From positions 1-64,000 of the forward strand of contig JAMQHL010000031.1 in the NCBI GenBank assembly GCA_025993795.1: a stretch of 64,000 bases of DNA, in the 5' to 3' direction. How positions within the stretch are numbered: position 1 is the first letter of the stretch; each line of letters opens with the position of its first letter. This stretch comes from Planctomycetota bacterium (GTDB lineage: Bacteria > Planctomycetota > UBA8742 > UBA2392). Below are positions 61,625-64,000 of the stretch, one piece after another. Position numbers and translations under genes: made by a program. The notes under the pieces were generated by a model. That model saw nothing but the letters and a program-made list of their open reading frames with translations, was not told the DNA's origin and did not search any database.

Positions 61625-61639
61625 GTTACCGCTGGTAAC
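61625..61639. promoter_or_regulatory. Inverted repeat before the regulator gene
   Basis: gttacc-gct-ggtaac is a perfect inverted repeat 23 bases before the ATG at 61663. It overlaps the region where the ribosome site and promoter lie, so it may be an operator for autoregulation. The encoded protein ends in an HTH. Confidence 0.45.
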
Positions 61640-61662
61640 ACCCATATGGAGGCAGGTCAAAA

Positions 61663-63912
61663 ATGAATTCCGGGGCCACCGACTCCCTTGACCTTACAGG
61701 GGCCGAGCATCGCATTGTAACCAATCGCAGCCTTCAGACGCTCTTGACGTGGGCCGGCGAGCTTGCCGTCAACGAGGTTTCCGCAGGCAGGCGCGTTCTG
61801 TGGGCGCCCTGCCACGCGATATCGGGCGCGCTTAGCCTTCGCACATGGATTCTTAATCGCGCGAGCCAGTCGCTGGGTACCGCCGGCACCTCGGATGCGA
61901 CAACGCTGCTGTCGGGCGCTGCCGACATCCTCATCCTTGTTGACCCATCTGCCGCTGACGCAGCAAGTCTGCAGTGGCTCGGCAACATGCTGTCATGCGC
62001 CGAAGTCGCGCGGGATGTTGTGACCACAACGCCATTGCCAGAGCTGGTGATACTGTCGCAGACCGGCACCGGCACCCAGCACTCCGATGCTTTTCTTGAC
62101 CGTCTGCGGGCCTTGGGCGCGCGCGAAACCCGGGCGACCGGACGCGACTCAGACCTGTCGGGGGCAGTCGTGCGCGCCGAGATTTCCACCCTGCGCAACC
62201 GGCATGAGCAACTGCTCGCCGGCTTGGCGATGTTGCCTTGCCCCATTGAGCTTGAGGACTTCGAAGCGCTGGCAGCACAGACGGACAGCGGGCCGGGCGC
62301 GCTGAAGGCAGTGACCGCCGGCGGTTTGTTTCAGGTCGTTGACGGTCTGGTGGTCCCGGGAAACCGGGCAGTGCGAGACGAGATCCGGTCCGCCGTAGGC
62401 AATGAAACAATGCAGCGCACCGCCGCGCGTCTTGCCGACACCTATGAGCAGCGCCTGGAGGGCCAGGACGACGCGCGCATCGAGATCCTGATGCTGGCCG
62501 GAGACGCCCGGCGCGCCTCGCGCCTCGCGCGCAAGCGCTTTGAAGACCACTATTCCGCCGGCAACAGCGAAGAAGCGTTGCGCATTCTCGAGTTGGCGAA
62601 CCGGCAAGGCATGGCACTGGAATCTGGCCGCCATGCGGCAGAGGTTGACCAGGCCAAGATTGCAGCCCTGACCGCAGATGCTGGCCACCTGGAGAAAGCA
62701 CGGGCAATGGTCGCTCAACTGACCCGGCGTCGCGATCTGTATCGCACCCCGGCGTTCGTTGAGTGGCTGGCGCTTGCGGCACGAAGTGTCGCATTGCAGA
62801 CGCAGCAAGAGCCGCGCATGGCCGATAGCCTGATGCGCCGCGCGATCCGCCTGGCCGGCGACAATCTGGACAAGAGTGTGCGCCTGACACTGCTGCGAGT
62901 GCAACTGCTCCAGTCGCCGGCGTTCAAGCTTGACGAGCGCTCAACATGGCTGCTGAGCCACGTCAACAACAAGATGCTTGAAAAGGTGTCGCCAACGACA
63001 TTGGCCGCCTACCTGGAAGAAACAGCCAACCGCCTTGCCGCAGACGGCCGCTTCAAAGGAGCATTCAAGAGGCTGCGCAGACTCTCGGGCATTGAGACGT
63101 CGGACCGTCGCCGTGCGGCGGCCATGCTGCTGATGGCGCGGTGTCGCAGCCACTTTGCCGATGCCGAGGGCGCAGCCCGTTACGCCTCCAGCGCTCTGCA
63201 TTACGGCATACGCGCGGCCGACCTGAAAGTTGTGAAGGAGGCGGCACAGTTCCTGCGCGACTCTGCACGGGGCAGGCCGCGCGCCATGCCGCGCATCGCC
63301 CCTGTGAAGGCCCGCGGCGACAAACCGCGCCTGCCGGCCGCCGCTGATATCGCCACACCGCAGACACCCGAAACGGGCAGGCTGTTTGAGATTCTGCAGT
63401 CGCGCTTCGGCGTGCGCTCTTGGGTAAGGAGGCGCGGCCCGCAAGTCTCCCATCTTGGCCGCGGCGCGCCTAACCCCGAGGTACTCAGCGTATACAGCGA
63501 ATCTGCAGATGGCACGGTCCAGGTTTCCGCCCGCAGCGCGCCCACCGCCGGCCTGGTGCGCGGACTTGTGCTGCTGCGCAACGACGGCGATGACCTGGTC
63601 GTATTCGAAGCATCGCCTGACGTTGAGCCGCGCGAAGACGCCATTGTACGCTTCCTGCTCGCGGATCGGGCCGCAACCGATAGCGTGGCGGGCACCACCC
63701 CGTCCCGCAAGCATGTGATCGATGATTACCTTCGCCGGGCCGTGGCCCACGGCACCGAAAGCGGCCTGCACGCCACGGTAGAAATGCTGTTCAACAAGGA
63801 CCTGCTGATCTATCTGGACGAGCAGGGCCTCACCAAGGAAGAAATGGCCGAACGGCTTGGCGTCTCGCGCGCCACGTTGTACCGCATGTTTGCACGCGCC
63901 GCCCTGAACTAG
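61663..63912 (+). CDS. Large regulator: degenerate NTPase, TPR-like, Fis-type HTH
   Basis: A 749-residue protein. The N-terminal region (about 20-240) looks like an NTPase with degraded motifs: RRVLWAPCHAISGALSLRTW replaces a Walker A loop, and ADILILVDPSAADAASLQWL replaces Walker B. The middle (about 260-540) is a TPR-like helical array. After a basic linker comes a beta-rich part, and the last 30 residues are a Fis-type HTH (EEMAERLGVSRATLYRMFAR) like those of sigma-54 activators and MalT-like regulators. No GAFTGA motif is visible, so it is not a classic sigma-54 activator. The ATG at 61663 has GGAGG upstream. Confidence 0.78.
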   Translation: MNSGATDSLDLTGAEHRIVTNRSLQTLLTWAGELAVNEVSAGRRVLWAPCHAISGALSLRTWILNRASQSLGTAGTSDATTLLSGAADILILVDPSAADAASLQWLGNMLSCAEVARDVVTTTPLPELVILSQTGTGTQHSDAFLDRLRALGARETRATGRDSDLSGAVVRAEISTLRNRHEQLLAGLAMLPCPIELEDFEALAAQTDSGPGALKAVTAGGLFQVVDGLVVPGNRAVRDEIRSAVGNETMQRTAARLADTYEQRLEGQDDARIEILMLAGDARRASRLARKRFEDHYSAGNSEEALRILELANRQGMALESGRHAAEVDQAKIAALTADAGHLEKARAMVAQLTRRRDLYRTPAFVEWLALAARSVALQTQQEPRMADSLMRRAIRLAGDNLDKSVRLTLLRVQLLQSPAFKLDERSTWLLSHVNNKMLEKVSPTTLAAYLEETANRLAADGRFKGAFKRLRRLSGIETSDRRRAAAMLLMARCRSHFADAEGAARYASSALHYGIRAADLKVVKEAAQFLRDSARGRPRAMPRIAPVKARGDKPRLPAAADIATPQTPETGRLFEILQSRFGVRSWVRRRGPQVSHLGRGAPNPEVLSVYSESADGTVQVSARSAPTAGLVRGLVLLRNDGDDLVVFEASPDVEPREDAIVRFLLADRAATDSVAGTTPSRKHVIDDYLRRAVAHGTESGLHATVEMLFNKDLLIYLDEQGLTKEEMAERLGVSRATLYRMFARAALN

Positions 63913-63942
63913 TCGCGAGCACCAGTTCATTGGCAGCCGCAC

Positions 63943-63972
63943 CCGGCCGAGAACCCTGGCCGGTTTCCCTCT
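63943..63972 (+). terminator. Possible rho-independent terminator
   Basis: ccggcc (63943-63948), 9-base loop, ggccgg (63958-63963), then tttccctctt. It follows the regulator gene by 30 bases. The short stem makes it moderate. Confidence 0.55.
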
Positions 63973-64000
63973 TGGTCCGGATTCGTCTCCTGCTGGCAGC

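Larger units (their letters stand above)
61334..61662. other. Intergenic region with terminator and inverted repeat
   Basis: 329 bases with no gene. They hold the terminator at 61364-61402, an AT-rich part (to about 61620), and the inverted repeat at 61625-61639 near the start of the regulator gene. There is no clear RNA gene. Confidence 0.6.

Overview
The window is GC-rich, densely coded DNA from a bacterium, most likely a planctomycete or a close relative. I base this on the DUF1549 to DUF1501 gene pair (28320-31405), the many zinc-ribbon plus single-helix membrane proteins, secreted right-handed beta-helix and IPT-repeat proteins, an ECF sigma factor followed by a zinc-ribbon/metallopeptidase membrane protein, and an IcmF-type fused mutase. 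No rRNA, tRNA, insertion sequence, phage or CRISPR array is visible. The organism has peptidoglycan synthesis capacity (murA) and a cell envelope with lipoproteins and an LpoB-like protein. The assignment rests on gene content only.

Layout, left to right. 1-4706: end of an unknown gene, a short GC-rich repeat cluster, a UbiD-family decarboxylase and two paralogous zinc-ribbon membrane proteins, one carrying YwqK/MORN-like repeats. 4759-6717: a lipoprotein pair (TPR-like plus LpoB-like). 7036-9548: RluA-type pseudouridine synthase, a tiny lipoprotein and a secreted lysine-rich protein. 9708-13034: panC-ruvB reading left, panD-unknown-rph reading right. 13073-17984: membrane proteins, a glycosyltransferase, a small sigma-region-4-like HTH protein and a DUF2520 dehydrogenase. 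18113-20643: prmC, a small ORF and murA. 20730-25977: MATE transporter, YajQ, a TetR regulator with its probable operator and a sensor-like partner, ilvE and an rdgB with an unusual insertion.

26069-31405 holds a secreted HEAT-repeat/VWA protein diverging from the DUF1549/DUF1501 pair. 31451-36934 carries recQ and the fused acyl-CoA mutase icmF. 37124-40434 is the ECF sigma factor and its membrane partner. 40599-42924 contains a tandemly duplicated lipoprotein gene in which even the terminator is duplicated. 43159-44787 pairs a degenerate MnmE-like GTPase with pyrR. 44856-50105 holds a haem-binding EB_dh-like protein, two small beta-barrel-like proteins, purM, an outer-membrane-like protein and a YmdB-type phosphodiesterase.

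50215-58108 is the most distinctive accessory region: three large secreted proteins (two beta-helix paralogues and a seven-IPT-repeat protein) that all end in Cys, a short linker, a hydrophobic helix and Arg residues. This is the layout of a C-terminal sorting and processing signal of the MYXO/Synerg-CTERM kind. 58224-63912 contains a radical SAM/SPASM enzyme, a secreted double aspartyl-protease/PDZ protein and a large regulator with a degenerate NTPase-like front and a Fis-type HTH end. Two distant secreted-protein genes (8505 and 59642) share a promoter-like motif at fixed spacing, which suggests co-regulation by an alternative sigma factor.
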